Origin: an uncultured Oceanospirillaceae bacterium
GTDB taxonomy: Bacteria > Pseudomonadota > Gammaproteobacteria > Pseudomonadales > Oceanobacteraceae
Direction: 5' to 3'
DNA: 5,647 bases
NCBI GenBank assembly: GCA_937974825.1
Contig: CALJVD010000071.1
Coordinates: 1-5,647 of the forward strand
Shown here in pieces: positions 1-5,647 of the stretch. The notes under the pieces are model-generated. The model was not told the DNA's origin. It ran no database searches and was given only the letters and a program-made list of their open reading frames with translations. The translations under genes were made by a program, and so were the position numbers. Numbering within the stretch: position 1 is the stretch's first letter; each line of letters starts with the position of its first letter.

Positions 1-205
1 CTGCATCAGCAAAGAGGAAGTCGATGGCCAGTGGCACTTGGCCTGCCTCAGGAGCGAAAATAGGATAAACCGAACTGGTCGGCCCATATTGAACGCCCTC
101 GTTTATAATTTTATTGTCGTATTTATCTGTGGTGCTGACGTTACAGCCAGCTAGACTCACCACCGCTGCGGCAATGGCCATGCTAAGAAGGGTCTTCTTT
201 ACCAT
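1..205 (-). CDS. Exported lipoprotein, N-terminal fragment; possible Pla-1/cef-type extracellular lipase
   Basis: Only the first 68 codons are present; the gene runs off the left edge. The start is the ATG read from 205 down, preceded by a TAGGTAG ribosome-binding site (210-216). Residues 1-20 form a lipoprotein signal peptide: MVKK, a hydrophobic core, then the lipobox L-A-G-C with the lipidated Cys at 21. The residue after it is Asn, not Asp, so outer-membrane sorting is expected by the E. coli rule. After a polar linker (about 22-46), residues 47-66 read like VYPIFAPEAGQVPLAIDFLF. From memory this resembles the 'F-P-x-x-G-x-x-P-L-P-x-D-L-L-F' stretch that opens Pla-1/cef (VolA-like) extracellular lipases, where it precedes the alpha/beta-hydrolase domain. 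The catalytic part lies outside the window, so lipase function is inference; another Ig-like or surface lipoprotein remains possible. It lies downstream of the acylase on the same strand, but a strong terminator separates them. Confidence 0.82.
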   Translation of the reverse strand, partial: MVKKTLLSMAIAAAVVSLAGCNVSTTDKYDNKIINEGVQYGPTSSVYPIFAPEAGQVPLAIDFLFADA

Positions 206-460
206 TTTGCTACCTACTATTTGTTATGGTTATTAATTAGTGCATTAAACTTTGGGGCTCAGGCAGTCCTTTCCCAAAAGAATTAGTATGACTATAAACG
301 CCCCTAGAATCGCACTCATCACTCTAAAGTATGATTCATACAATTAACTGCACTGTTTTTGTTTCAGCTTGTAACAAAGAATAGCACTATTAAATTGATT
401 TGTTTAACTTTTTAAGTTGCCTGCAAAAACTCTAGTGCTTTTTTATTAGCTGTCTTTTTT
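206..460. other. AT-rich intergenic region upstream of the lipoprotein gene
   Basis: This stretch separates the acylase terminator from the lipoprotein start and must hold the lipoprotein promoter, read on the minus strand. No convincing sigma-70 pair is visible: minus-strand TATAGT- and CATACT-like hexamers occur around 285-296, but none has a good -35 at 16-18 bp. There is no open reading frame of note and no RNA gene. The only clear structure is the 13-nt palindrome at 329-341. The missing -35 is compatible with an activator-dependent promoter, which is inference. Confidence 0.5.
329..341. promoter_or_regulatory. Perfect 13-nt palindrome, candidate operator
   Basis: GTATGA-T-TCATAC is a perfect inverted repeat with 6-bp arms around one central base. 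It lies 124 bp upstream of the lipoprotein start, inside the region that should hold that gene's promoter. The short arms and one-base centre suit a dimeric DNA-binding protein better than an RNA hairpin. The binding protein is unknown, and chance occurrence in AT-rich DNA cannot be excluded. Confidence 0.35.
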
Positions 461-496
461 GTTAATAAAATTGAAACTCCCTGCGAGTGCAGGGAG
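461..496 (-). terminator. Rho-independent terminator of the acylase gene
   Basis: Read on the minus strand, an 8-bp perfect GC-rich stem CTCCCTGC / GCAGGGAG (arms 489-496 and 477-484) with a 4-base ACTC loop is followed at once by the T-rich tract TTTCAATTTTATT. It begins 9 bases after the acylase stop codon. This is a textbook intrinsic terminator, so the acylase transcript should end here and not continue strongly into the lipoprotein gene at 205-1. The opposite strand lacks a good T-run next to the stem, so it is directional. Confidence 0.92.
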
Positions 497-505
497 CGTG
501 GGTTA

Positions 506-3061
506 TTACTTACTTTCTAACTGTATAACTTCTCCAATTTTATTGGCAGCTATAGCTTCTTTGGTGAAGACCACATCACGCCACTCTAAGTCACTGTACT
601 TTTGAGTTTGGTCTTCAAAGTAGTCAGACTGTGGGTCATGAGACTGACCGTAACTTAGGAACATTTTAGCTTGTGGGCCGTTCTCGTCATACTTTAGCGC
701 CATTACATAGCTGGAGCCGTAGTTAACACGGTAAGCAGCATCGCCTTCAACACAAGTTAAAGGTGAAGGCTGCAGCCCTTCACACCCACTACCTACCTCA
801 ACAGTAGCTAAAACAGAAGTTGAGCGCGAAGAAGTTGAACCCTCTGCCATATTGAAAACACCTTCATAGGAATTCGCGCCCGAAATCGGAATTGCTTCGT
901 GGCCTTTTGCTTTTGTAACGTATTGGATATCACCAAGCTTGGCATCCAAAGCGATACCTGCAGCCGCCAAACGGTTTTTAACAGCCGCTAAAGCTTTTAA
1001 TATAGGGTCAGCATTTGCATTACTATGCTGTGGGGCTAAACCGGAAGGCGTAGTAGCTGGGCGAACCCTAACAAAGGAATTCGCAAATAAAGCGTCACTT
1101 AAGCCACGGTGTCCGCTCACTTTAAATTCAGCTAAAAACTCACGCATAATATGTGCACCAGCACTATTAACGTTATATGTGCCGTCCCAAGCATCAAGCG
1201 CTGCACACAGAGCGGTTAGGTCTTCAGAAAAGCCTGCAGCTGAAGCACCATCACAACGCTGTACCAATTCGGTGCGAAAGCTGCCTGCAAACAATGAACC
1301 GTTATGGCTAAGGACTTCCTGCAGGCTTTCCATGGTAAATTTACCATCGGCATCAGCCAAATTATTTTCAGAAGTACCGCTAACTAATTGTGCGTTATAA
1401 CGAGTACGCGGGCTAAGCACGGTGTCGTCTGGGCCGTACATATAGCTGTAGCCTTTCAACGGGTTTTCAACGTTGCTTAACCAGTAGCTGCTATTGGCAT
1501 TAAACACATAGTCTTGTGTCGTTCTTTGCGGTGCTTTTTTGAAGGGCACTAAACCAGGTGCGCCGGCATCGCCTGTGTCTTTCCACTCATAAATGGAGTT
1601 GTTACCTGGTAACAGCACGTTACCTGCACCGTCTTGCCAAATTGGCTCTAACATTTTGGTTTGTGAAGCAACACGCCAGTAGTTTTCTGCAGCCGAGTTT
1701 AGCTGTGGTACTTGGGTGCCGTCTATGTAGGAAGCATTACCTTCTTTATCAATCATCAGGGTATTTACCCAAGGCAGCGCTTGATGAGTCTCGAAAGCGG
1801 CAAAGAACTCTTTAGTGCTTTTAGCTTTGTTCATGGCTATCCACTGGTCAAGCATACGCACGTTACCGGCTGTGGCATCACGGTAGCTAATAGCTGACTG
1901 TTCAGACCAGCCTAACGCAGGTGACATTGAAGCTAAGTTAACAATGGGGCCAAAGTGACTGAAATATACTTTTTGCTTGTGTTCAAAAATACTACCCTCA
2001 GGGGTTTTTACCTGAACAGTCACTTCTTTACTGGTCATTTTACGTGGTTCGCCATCGTAAATGTAAGTAGTGTGGGTTTCATCTGTAGGGTCGAGCGTTA
2101 ACTGATACAAAGTAAAACGCTTAGACTGAGAAACCGTATGCGTCCAACCTAGGTTTTCGTTAAAACCAATCACTACGCTGGGTAAACCAATCATGCCAAC
2201 GCCAGTTACGTTTAACTCACCTGGAATGGTTAGATGTTGTTCGTAAAAGCGTAGCTCACCATCCCATGGGAAGTGAGGGTTACCAATAAGTAAAGAATTT
2301 GCATCTTTCACTTTGTTTTTACCCAAAGCCCAGCCATTACTGCCAATACCTTCAGAGGTCAGTACCATTTTAGGGTCAAGCTGAACCTCGCTTAAGGAAG
2401 TCATAATTGCTTTAGCCAACTGAATATCTGCAGCAGCCTTAGCGTCTAACTTGTTATTTAGAGTTTTTAATTTTGCGCTGGCTTGCTGGTTAACTGGTGG
2501 CTGCGCTGCTGCCATAGCACCTAAGAAGTTACGCGCACTGGCCAGGCCGGCTAGGTCTAAATGGTAGGCCAACAAGTCTTGTGCGGTAATTGGGGTGACC
2601 CACTCTGCACCAGCGCAAGGTGTGGGATAGTTAACTGCACCACCGCGCTCGTCTAATGACTGGTTAAAGCCTTTGGCATAACCTTCCATAATGTCTTGAA
2701 CGTCGTTTGAAAGCTTACCGTACAGTTTGGTGGCTTGGGTAGGTAAATCCAGTGCTTTATAACCGACATCACTGCCAATGTTTTCAGTGGTGCCACCAAA
2801 GTACAATGCCTTTTCACCTCTTAGCTTCATTATCTGTTCAGACAATGTACACATATTTTCCTTGGCCTGAGCATAACCTATACCAAAGCCAAGCCCCTTG
2901 TAGTTGTCGGCCTGAATGTGCGGGACGTTATGTTCTGTATAGGTGATGGTTGCCTTGTATGAGTTAGATGAAGAGCTAGAGCTACTACTAAAGCAGCCCA
3001 CTAGCAGTAAAGTACTGCTAAAAACGGTAAGTGCCATAGTGACACGTCTATTTAATCGCAT
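506..3061 (-). CDS. Penicillin acylase family lipoprotein (aculeacin A acylase / PvdQ / AHL acylase-like Ntn hydrolase)
   Basis: An 851-residue precursor of an N-terminal-nucleophile amidohydrolase. Residues 1-22 are a lipoprotein signal peptide ending in L-V-G-C (lipid Cys23), followed by eight serines (25-32) as a linker. The alpha-chain part starts near residue 36 (YTEHNVPHIQADNYKGLGFG). The predicted autocleavage site is G240/S241 in GSNGWALG, making Ser241 the beta-chain nucleophile. His263 in NPHFPW is beta-23 and Val310 is beta-70, matching the PvdQ His-beta23 and oxyanion Val-beta70; Asn521 or Asn523 (FNANSSYW) is the likely oxyanion Asn. SKRFTLYQLTLDP (313-325) and the C-terminal YGQSHDPQSDYFEDQT (804-819) are typical of the aculeacin/AHL acylase branch. 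Besides Cys23 there are six cysteines (71, 149, 603, 619, 760, 770), as expected for periplasmic disulfides. Length fits the family (roughly 760-850). The gene has an AAGAGAG ribosome-binding site (3069-3075), two consecutive TAA stops (the second at 503-505) and its own terminator. The substrate cannot be read from sequence: AHLs, lipopeptides, beta-lactams or other N-acyl compounds are all possible. Confidence 0.93.
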   Translation of the reverse strand: MRLNRRVTMALTVFSSTLLLVGCFSSSSSSSSNSYKATITYTEHNVPHIQADNYKGLGFGIGYAQAKENMCTLSEQIMKLRGEKALYFGGTTENIGSDVGYKALDLPTQATKLYGKLSNDVQDIMEGYAKGFNQSLDERGGAVNYPTPCAGAEWVTPITAQDLLAYHLDLAGLASARNFLGAMAAAQPPVNQQASAKLKTLNNKLDAKAAADIQLAKAIMTSLSEVQLDPKMVLTSEGIGSNGWALGKNKVKDANSLLIGNPHFPWDGELRFYEQHLTIPGELNVTGVGMIGLPSVVIGFNENLGWTHTVSQSKRFTLYQLTLDPTDETHTTYIYDGEPRKMTSKEVTVQVKTPEGSIFEHKQKVYFSHFGPIVNLASMSPALGWSEQSAISYRDATAGNVRMLDQWIAMNKAKSTKEFFAAFETHQALPWVNTLMIDKEGNASYIDGTQVPQLNSAAENYWRVASQTKMLEPIWQDGAGNVLLPGNNSIYEWKDTGDAGAPGLVPFKKAPQRTTQDYVFNANSSYWLSNVENPLKGYSYMYGPDDTVLSPRTRYNAQLVSGTSENNLADADGKFTMESLQEVLSHNGSLFAGSFRTELVQRCDGASAAGFSEDLTALCAALDAWDGTYNVNSAGAHIMREFLAEFKVSGHRGLSDALFANSFVRVRPATTPSGLAPQHSNANADPILKALAAVKNRLAAAGIALDAKLGDIQYVTKAKGHEAIPISGANSYEGVFNMAEGSTSSRSTSVLATVEVGSGCEGLQPSPLTCVEGDAAYRVNYGSSYVMALKYDENGPQAKMFLSYGQSHDPQSDYFEDQTQKYSDLEWRDVVFTKEAIAANKIGEVIQLESK

Positions 3062-3102
3062 GTGTTTACTCTCTTGTTATGTTTATAGTTTTGCGATTTA
3101 TG

Positions 3103-3108
3103 AGTATA
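3103..3108 (-). promoter_or_regulatory. Probable -10 box of the acylase promoter
   Basis: Read on the minus strand the hexamer is TATACT, 5 of 6 matches to TATAAT, 41 bp upstream of the acylase ATG. It would give a transcript start near 3096 and a leader of about 35 bases containing the AAGAGAG ribosome-binding site. No good -35 hexamer lies 16-18 bp upstream: GCTTGT at 16 bp is poor. That position is occupied by the 12-nt palindrome at 3127-3138. A weak -35 beside repeats suggests an activator-dependent promoter, and the divergent AraC-type regulator is the obvious candidate. Confidence 0.45.
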
Positions 3109-3116
3109 GTACTTCT
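3109..3116 (+). promoter_or_regulatory. GTACTTCT half-site, candidate regulator binding site
   Basis: GTACTTCT directly abuts the acylase -10 box. The same eight bases occur in inverted orientation at 3186-3193, and a close variant (GTACTTTT) at 3208-3215. Three copies within about 110 bp of a divergent promoter region suggest half-sites of one regulator, most simply the AraC-type protein at 3239. The evidence is short-motif recurrence only. Confidence 0.3.
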
Positions 3117-3126
3117 TATTATGTAC

Positions 3127-3138
3127 AAGCGTTCGCTT
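3127..3138. promoter_or_regulatory. Perfect 12-nt palindrome AAGCG-TT-CGCTT in the divergent promoter region
   Basis: Perfect 5-bp arms around a TT centre. It lies about 31-42 bp upstream of the predicted acylase transcript start, at the place of the -35 element. This is a standard position for a class II activator site or a repressor operator. It is more GC-rich than its surroundings. Binding protein unknown. Confidence 0.35.
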
Positions 3139-3187
3139 TGATAGCTTAGTCATAAAACAAAAATAACTATATATTTCAAAGGCATAG

Positions 3188-3213
3188 AAGTACGAACTGT
3201 TCTATTCGTACTT
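3188..3213. promoter_or_regulatory. 9-bp perfect inverted repeat upstream of the AraC-type regulator gene
   Basis: AAGTACGAA (3188-3196) and TTCGTACTT (3205-3213) are perfect inverted arms separated by 8 bases. The repeat ends 25 bases before the regulator's ATG. The arm-to-arm distance of 17 bp between matching bases, with a spacer under one helical turn, suits a dimeric operator, most likely for autoregulation. On the plus strand the right arm is followed by TTTTTAATA, so an RNA hairpin acting as an attenuator in the regulator's leader is an alternative. No plus-strand gene upstream needs a terminator here. Confidence 0.5.
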
Positions 3214-3238
3214 TTTAATACAATAAAAGGCTGGCAAC

Positions 3239-4366
3239 ATGAACTACTGGGCGGGCGCTGCAGCTTTGGCAGGAGTTTGTTTAAGCACCCTACTGTTATT
3301 CGCCACATTAAGCTGGCTGGTTAACCACCAGCGCACTCGGTTAACTTCTGCATGGCTGGTGAGCATGGCTTCTTTAGCACTGCTGCAGTCATTAGAGTTT
3401 TTGTATCACGTTACTGATTGGTTCGTCACTTTTCCTGCGTTGCTTAAAGTGGCAGACCCTTTAGTAGTGCTTTTACCCCTCACCTTATATGGCTACATTC
3501 GTGCGTTGCAGGGCGAGAATATTCTGCGCCCACGCATACGAATGTTACTGCATTTAAGCCCAGCCATTGTGGTGGCCTTATTAGATTTTCCTTACTGGAG
3601 CTTACCCGCTGCTGAAAAAATTGAGTGGATGATGTTGGTGCGCATTGATGAAACCGCTTGGCAGCCTTTAGCGCCTTACGGTAATGACTATTTAGCCATT
3701 ATTGCATTATTGGGGTTTATTTATTGGCGCAAGCAGCGTTTGCAAGGTTACCAAGGCCGCAAAGCCAAATTAGGCCAGTGGATTAACAGATTGCAGCTAT
3801 TACAAATTGTTGCTGCTGGGGCGCTGGCATGGCGTATTGCACTTAGTGCTGTTTTTAATATTAACGTATCGATGGTGTACTTCTTGGCTCTTGCCTTTGC
3901 TTGGTTGGTGTATCAAATGCTGGCACAAGCCCAACTACCCCAAGATCAGCTTAACAAGGCTACTGCCACTAATAACCCAGTACCTAATGCACCGGTCGAT
4001 AAAAAAGAACCTGATAGCAATGACCCCATTGAAGAGAACAGTCTTAACCTGTTATTTGCAGAGCTAGAGAAAACCATGCAAGACGGTGCCTATACAGACA
4101 ACAACATGTCTTTAGTAAAGCTTGCGGCACTCTGTGGCATGACCACTCACCAAGCTTCGGCAGCTATTAATCACTGTTCGGGGTGTAACTATTATGAATG
4201 GCTAAACCATTATCGTGTCCGTGCCGCACAAGAAGCGCTTAGAAATGAACACTCTTCCATTGCTGATATCTGCTTTGATGTTGGTTTTAATTCAAAATCA
4301 ACTTTCAACACGGCGTTTCGCAAAGTGACTGGATGCACTCCGTCACAATTTCGTCAAAGAACTTAG
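3239..4366 (+). CDS. Membrane-bound AraC-family transcriptional regulator (7TM sensor plus AraC HTH)
   Basis: A 375-residue protein in two parts. Residues 1-228 are strongly hydrophobic, with about seven membrane segments near 6-28, 36-58, 66-87, 100-120, 150-164, 185-206 and 209-228; the LLPLTLYGYIRAL stretch (78-90) resembles the 'GPLLYLYVR' region of known 7TM AraC regulators. A polar, acidic linker (about 229-266) leads to the AraC/XylS DNA-binding domain (267-373). That domain has a first helix-turn-helix at 291-312 and a second at 340-361, and ends in the family signature G-x-T-P-S-Q-F-R (365-372). The regulator should sit in the inner membrane, sense a membrane or periplasmic signal and bind DNA from the cytoplasmic face. 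The ATG has an AAAAGG ribosome-binding site at 3225-3230. It is divergent from the acylase across 177 bp, so the acylase and itself are the likely targets (inference). The DNA-binding domain is unusually rich in cysteine (299, 313, 316, 345, 366). The ligand is unknown. Confidence 0.9.
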   Translation: MNYWAGAAALAGVCLSTLLLFATLSWLVNHQRTRLTSAWLVSMASLALLQSLEFLYHVTDWFVTFPALLKVADPLVVLLPLTLYGYIRALQGENILRPRIRMLLHLSPAIVVALLDFPYWSLPAAEKIEWMMLVRIDETAWQPLAPYGNDYLAIIALLGFIYWRKQRLQGYQGRKAKLGQWINRLQLLQIVAAGALAWRIALSAVFNINVSMVYFLALAFAWLVYQMLAQAQLPQDQLNKATATNNPVPNAPVDKKEPDSNDPIEENSLNLLFAELEKTMQDGAYTDNNMSLVKLAALCGMTTHQASAAINHCSGCNYYEWLNHYRVRAAQEALRNEHSSIADICFDVGFNSKSTFNTAFRKVTGCTPSQFRQRT

Positions 4367-4404
4367 TGTATTTCCTAGTTATTGATGACCCCTGTTGGCA
4401 TGGG

Positions 4405-4413
4405 TGCTAAAAT
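4405..4413 (+). promoter_or_regulatory. Possible extended -10 promoter of the thiolase gene
   Basis: TGCTAAAAT contains the extended -10 TGn motif and a TAAAAT hexamer (5 of 6 to consensus), 56 bp before the thiolase ATG. A weak -35, TTGATG at 4382-4387, sits 20 bp upstream, longer than ideal, but extended -10 promoters tolerate this. It would give the thiolase its own start near 4420 and a leader of about 50 bases. No terminator is visible between the regulator and the thiolase, so read-through is also possible. Confidence 0.38.
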
Positions 4414-4469
4414 ACTGTTCTTTCGCAGTCGGCCTTGGCCTGTCATTTTGCTTTTATGAGGAATTTCCT

Positions 4470-5647
4470 ATGTCTGATTCTGTTGTTATTGTCGCTGGCG
4501 CGCGTACGCCAATGGGCGGTTTTCAGGGTAGTTTATCCGGTGTAAGTGCCCCTGAATTAGGTGCTATTGCTATTGAAGAAGCGGTAAAACGCTCTGGCCT
4601 TAAGCCTGAAGATGTTCAAGAAGTGGTTATGGGTAACGTGTTACCTGCGGGTCTTGGTCAAGGCCCTGCGCGTCAAGCAATGCGTAAAGCAGGTTTACCT
4701 GATTTTATTGGTGCCACTACTATTAATAAGCTTTGTGGTTCAGGCATGAAGGCCACCATGATGATTCATGACGCTATTAAAGCAGGCAGCATCAGCATTG
4801 GTGTTTCTGGTGGTATGGAGTCTATGACTAACGCGCCTTATGTTTTACAGGGTGTGCGTTCTGGCTTCCGTATGGGCGCAGGCCAAGCACCGCAAGACCA
4901 CATGTTTTTAGACGGCCTACAAGACGCTGAAACTGGCAAGCTAATGGGTGCTTTTGCTCAAGAAACTGCCGACAAGCGTGGCTATACGCGTGAGCAAATG
5001 GATGCCTACGCTATCCGTTCTTTAACTCGTGCAAAAGATGCCATTGAAAAAGGCTTAAACGTTGCCGAGATTGTTCCTGTTACAGTTAAAACTCGCAAAG
5101 GCGATGTTGTTGTAGAAAACGACGAGCAACCTTTCAACGCTAATATCGACAAGATTCCTGGTTTACGCCCTGCGTTCGCGAAAGACGGTACTATTACTGC
5201 CGCTAACGCTTCTTCTATTTCTGACGGCGCATCTGCTCTTGTTTTAATGAGCGAAAGTGCAGCAAACGAAAAAGGCGTTAAGCCAATTGCTCGTATCGTT
5301 GCACACGCTACTCAGTCTCAGCATCCTTCTGAGTTTACTCTAGCGCCTATTGGTGCAATTCAGTCTGTATTGGCTAAAGCCGGTTGGACGAAAGACGAAG
5401 TAGACCTATACGAAATTAACGAAGCCTTCGCCATGGTAGCAATGATGCCTTGTGATGAGCTTGAGTTAGACGTAGAGAAAGTTAACATTTACGGTGGTGC
5501 TTGTGCACAAGGTCACCCTGTAGGTTCTACTGGCTCTCGTATTATCGTTACCCTAATGAACGCATTGAAAAACACTGGTGGTAAGAAAGGTGTGGCTTCA
5601 TTGTGTATTGGTGGTGGTGAAGCAGTCGCTGTGGCGATTGAGATGAT
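4470..5647 (+). CDS. Acetyl-CoA acetyltransferase (thiolase), lacking only the extreme C-terminus
   Basis: A cytoplasmic thiolase that condenses two acetyl-CoA to acetoacetyl-CoA, or cleaves acetoacetyl-CoA in the reverse reaction; it serves short-chain acyl-CoA breakdown, ketogenic carbon use or polyhydroxybutyrate synthesis (family knowledge). The first 392 codons are present and the window ends in the next one. Since the family is usually about 390-400 residues, only a few residues and the stop are missing. The ATG has a strong GAGGAA ribosome-binding site at 4458-4463. Family hallmarks: AGARTPMGGFQGSL (9-22), the acyl-accepting Cys89 in NKLCGSGMK, GGMESMTNAPY (114-124), NEAFA (317-321), His349 in GGACAQGHPVGSTGSR, and the second catalytic Cys379 in LCIGGGEA. 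All catalytic positions are intact. The length and short loops fit the biosynthetic/degradative acetoacetyl-CoA class (AtoB/PhaA/ThlA-like) more than FadA, but the precise chain-length preference is not certain. It is downstream of the regulator on the same strand, 103 bp apart, probably with its own promoter. Confidence 0.94.
   Translation, partial: MSDSVVIVAGARTPMGGFQGSLSGVSAPELGAIAIEEAVKRSGLKPEDVQEVVMGNVLPAGLGQGPARQAMRKAGLPDFIGATTINKLCGSGMKATMMIHDAIKAGSISIGVSGGMESMTNAPYVLQGVRSGFRMGAGQAPQDHMFLDGLQDAETGKLMGAFAQETADKRGYTREQMDAYAIRSLTRAKDAIEKGLNVAEIVPVTVKTRKGDVVVENDEQPFNANIDKIPGLRPAFAKDGTITAANASSISDGASALVLMSESAANEKGVKPIARIVAHATQSQHPSEFTLAPIGAIQSVLAKAGWTKDEVDLYEINEAFAMVAMMPCDELELDVEKVNIYGGACAQGHPVGSTGSRIIVTLMNALKNTGGKKGVASLCIGGGEAVAVAIEM

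Noticed and set aside
406..418. AACTT-TTT-AAGTT inverted repeat
   Set aside because: Short AT-rich arms in AT-rich DNA; expected by chance and not placed at any recognisable promoter.
939..1400. 153-codon open frame on the plus strand
   Set aside because: It lies antisense inside the acylase gene, has no recognisable domain, and the minus-strand frame carries clear family motifs throughout; it is a shadow. The shorter plus-strand frames at 1558-1897 and 2752-3149 are rejected for the same reason.
3138..3175. Sigma-70 promoter for the regulator using TTGATA (3138-3143) and TATATT (3170-3175)
   Set aside because: Each hexamer is good alone, but the 26-bp spacing is far outside 16-18. TACAAT at 3219-3224 is also a fair -10 but would place the start at the ribosome-binding site. 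The regulator's promoter is left unassigned.
3807..4067. 86-codon open frame on the plus strand
   Set aside because: It overlaps the AraC-type regulator in another frame, where the regulator's membrane segments and linker are coherent; no ribosome-binding site or family features.
4388..4405. ACCC...GGGT possible hairpin after the regulator gene
   Set aside because: Only 4 bp of stem with a 10-base loop and no following T-run; not a credible terminator.
4431..4440. GGCC-TT-GGCC palindrome before the thiolase gene
   Set aside because: The 4-bp arms would need an impossible 2-base loop as RNA, and no T-run follows, so it is neither a terminator for the regulator nor a convincing operator.

Overview
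The window looks like chromosomal DNA from a Gram-negative bacterium, most likely a marine gammaproteobacterium. The reasons are two lipobox signal peptides, a serine-rich lipoprotein linker, moderate GC content by eye, and the style of the thiolase and of the N-terminal lipoprotein fragment. The taxonomic call is inference. I see no mobile element, tRNA, rRNA or CRISPR array.

Layout. Positions 1-205 (minus) hold the first 68 codons of an exported lipoprotein that resembles the start of Pla-1/cef (VolA-like) extracellular lipases. A 300-bp gap (206-505) carries a perfect 13-nt palindrome and a strong Rho-independent terminator. Positions 506-3061 (minus) encode an 851-residue lipoprotein of the penicillin acylase family (Ntn hydrolases), closest in motifs to aculeacin A acylase, PvdQ and acyl-homoserine-lactone acylases. 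A 177-bp divergent region (3062-3238) is rich in inverted repeats. Positions 3239-4366 (plus) encode a 375-residue regulator with about seven membrane segments followed by an AraC-type DNA-binding domain. After 103 bp, 4470-5647 (plus) encodes an acetyl-CoA acetyltransferase (thiolase) that is complete except for its last few residues.

How they may work together. The acylase should be anchored in the envelope, probably at the outer membrane, and cut amide-linked acyl groups. The divergent membrane-bound AraC regulator is well placed to control it, and the repeats between them are natural operator candidates. The lipase-like neighbour (ester-linked acyl chains) and the thiolase (C4/C2 acyl-CoA metabolism) fit a loose theme of acyl-chain release and breakdown. 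The only pairing the sequence itself supports is regulator plus acylase; the wider theme is inference. The most interesting element is this putative membrane-sensing regulator/acylase pair and its operator-like repeats.
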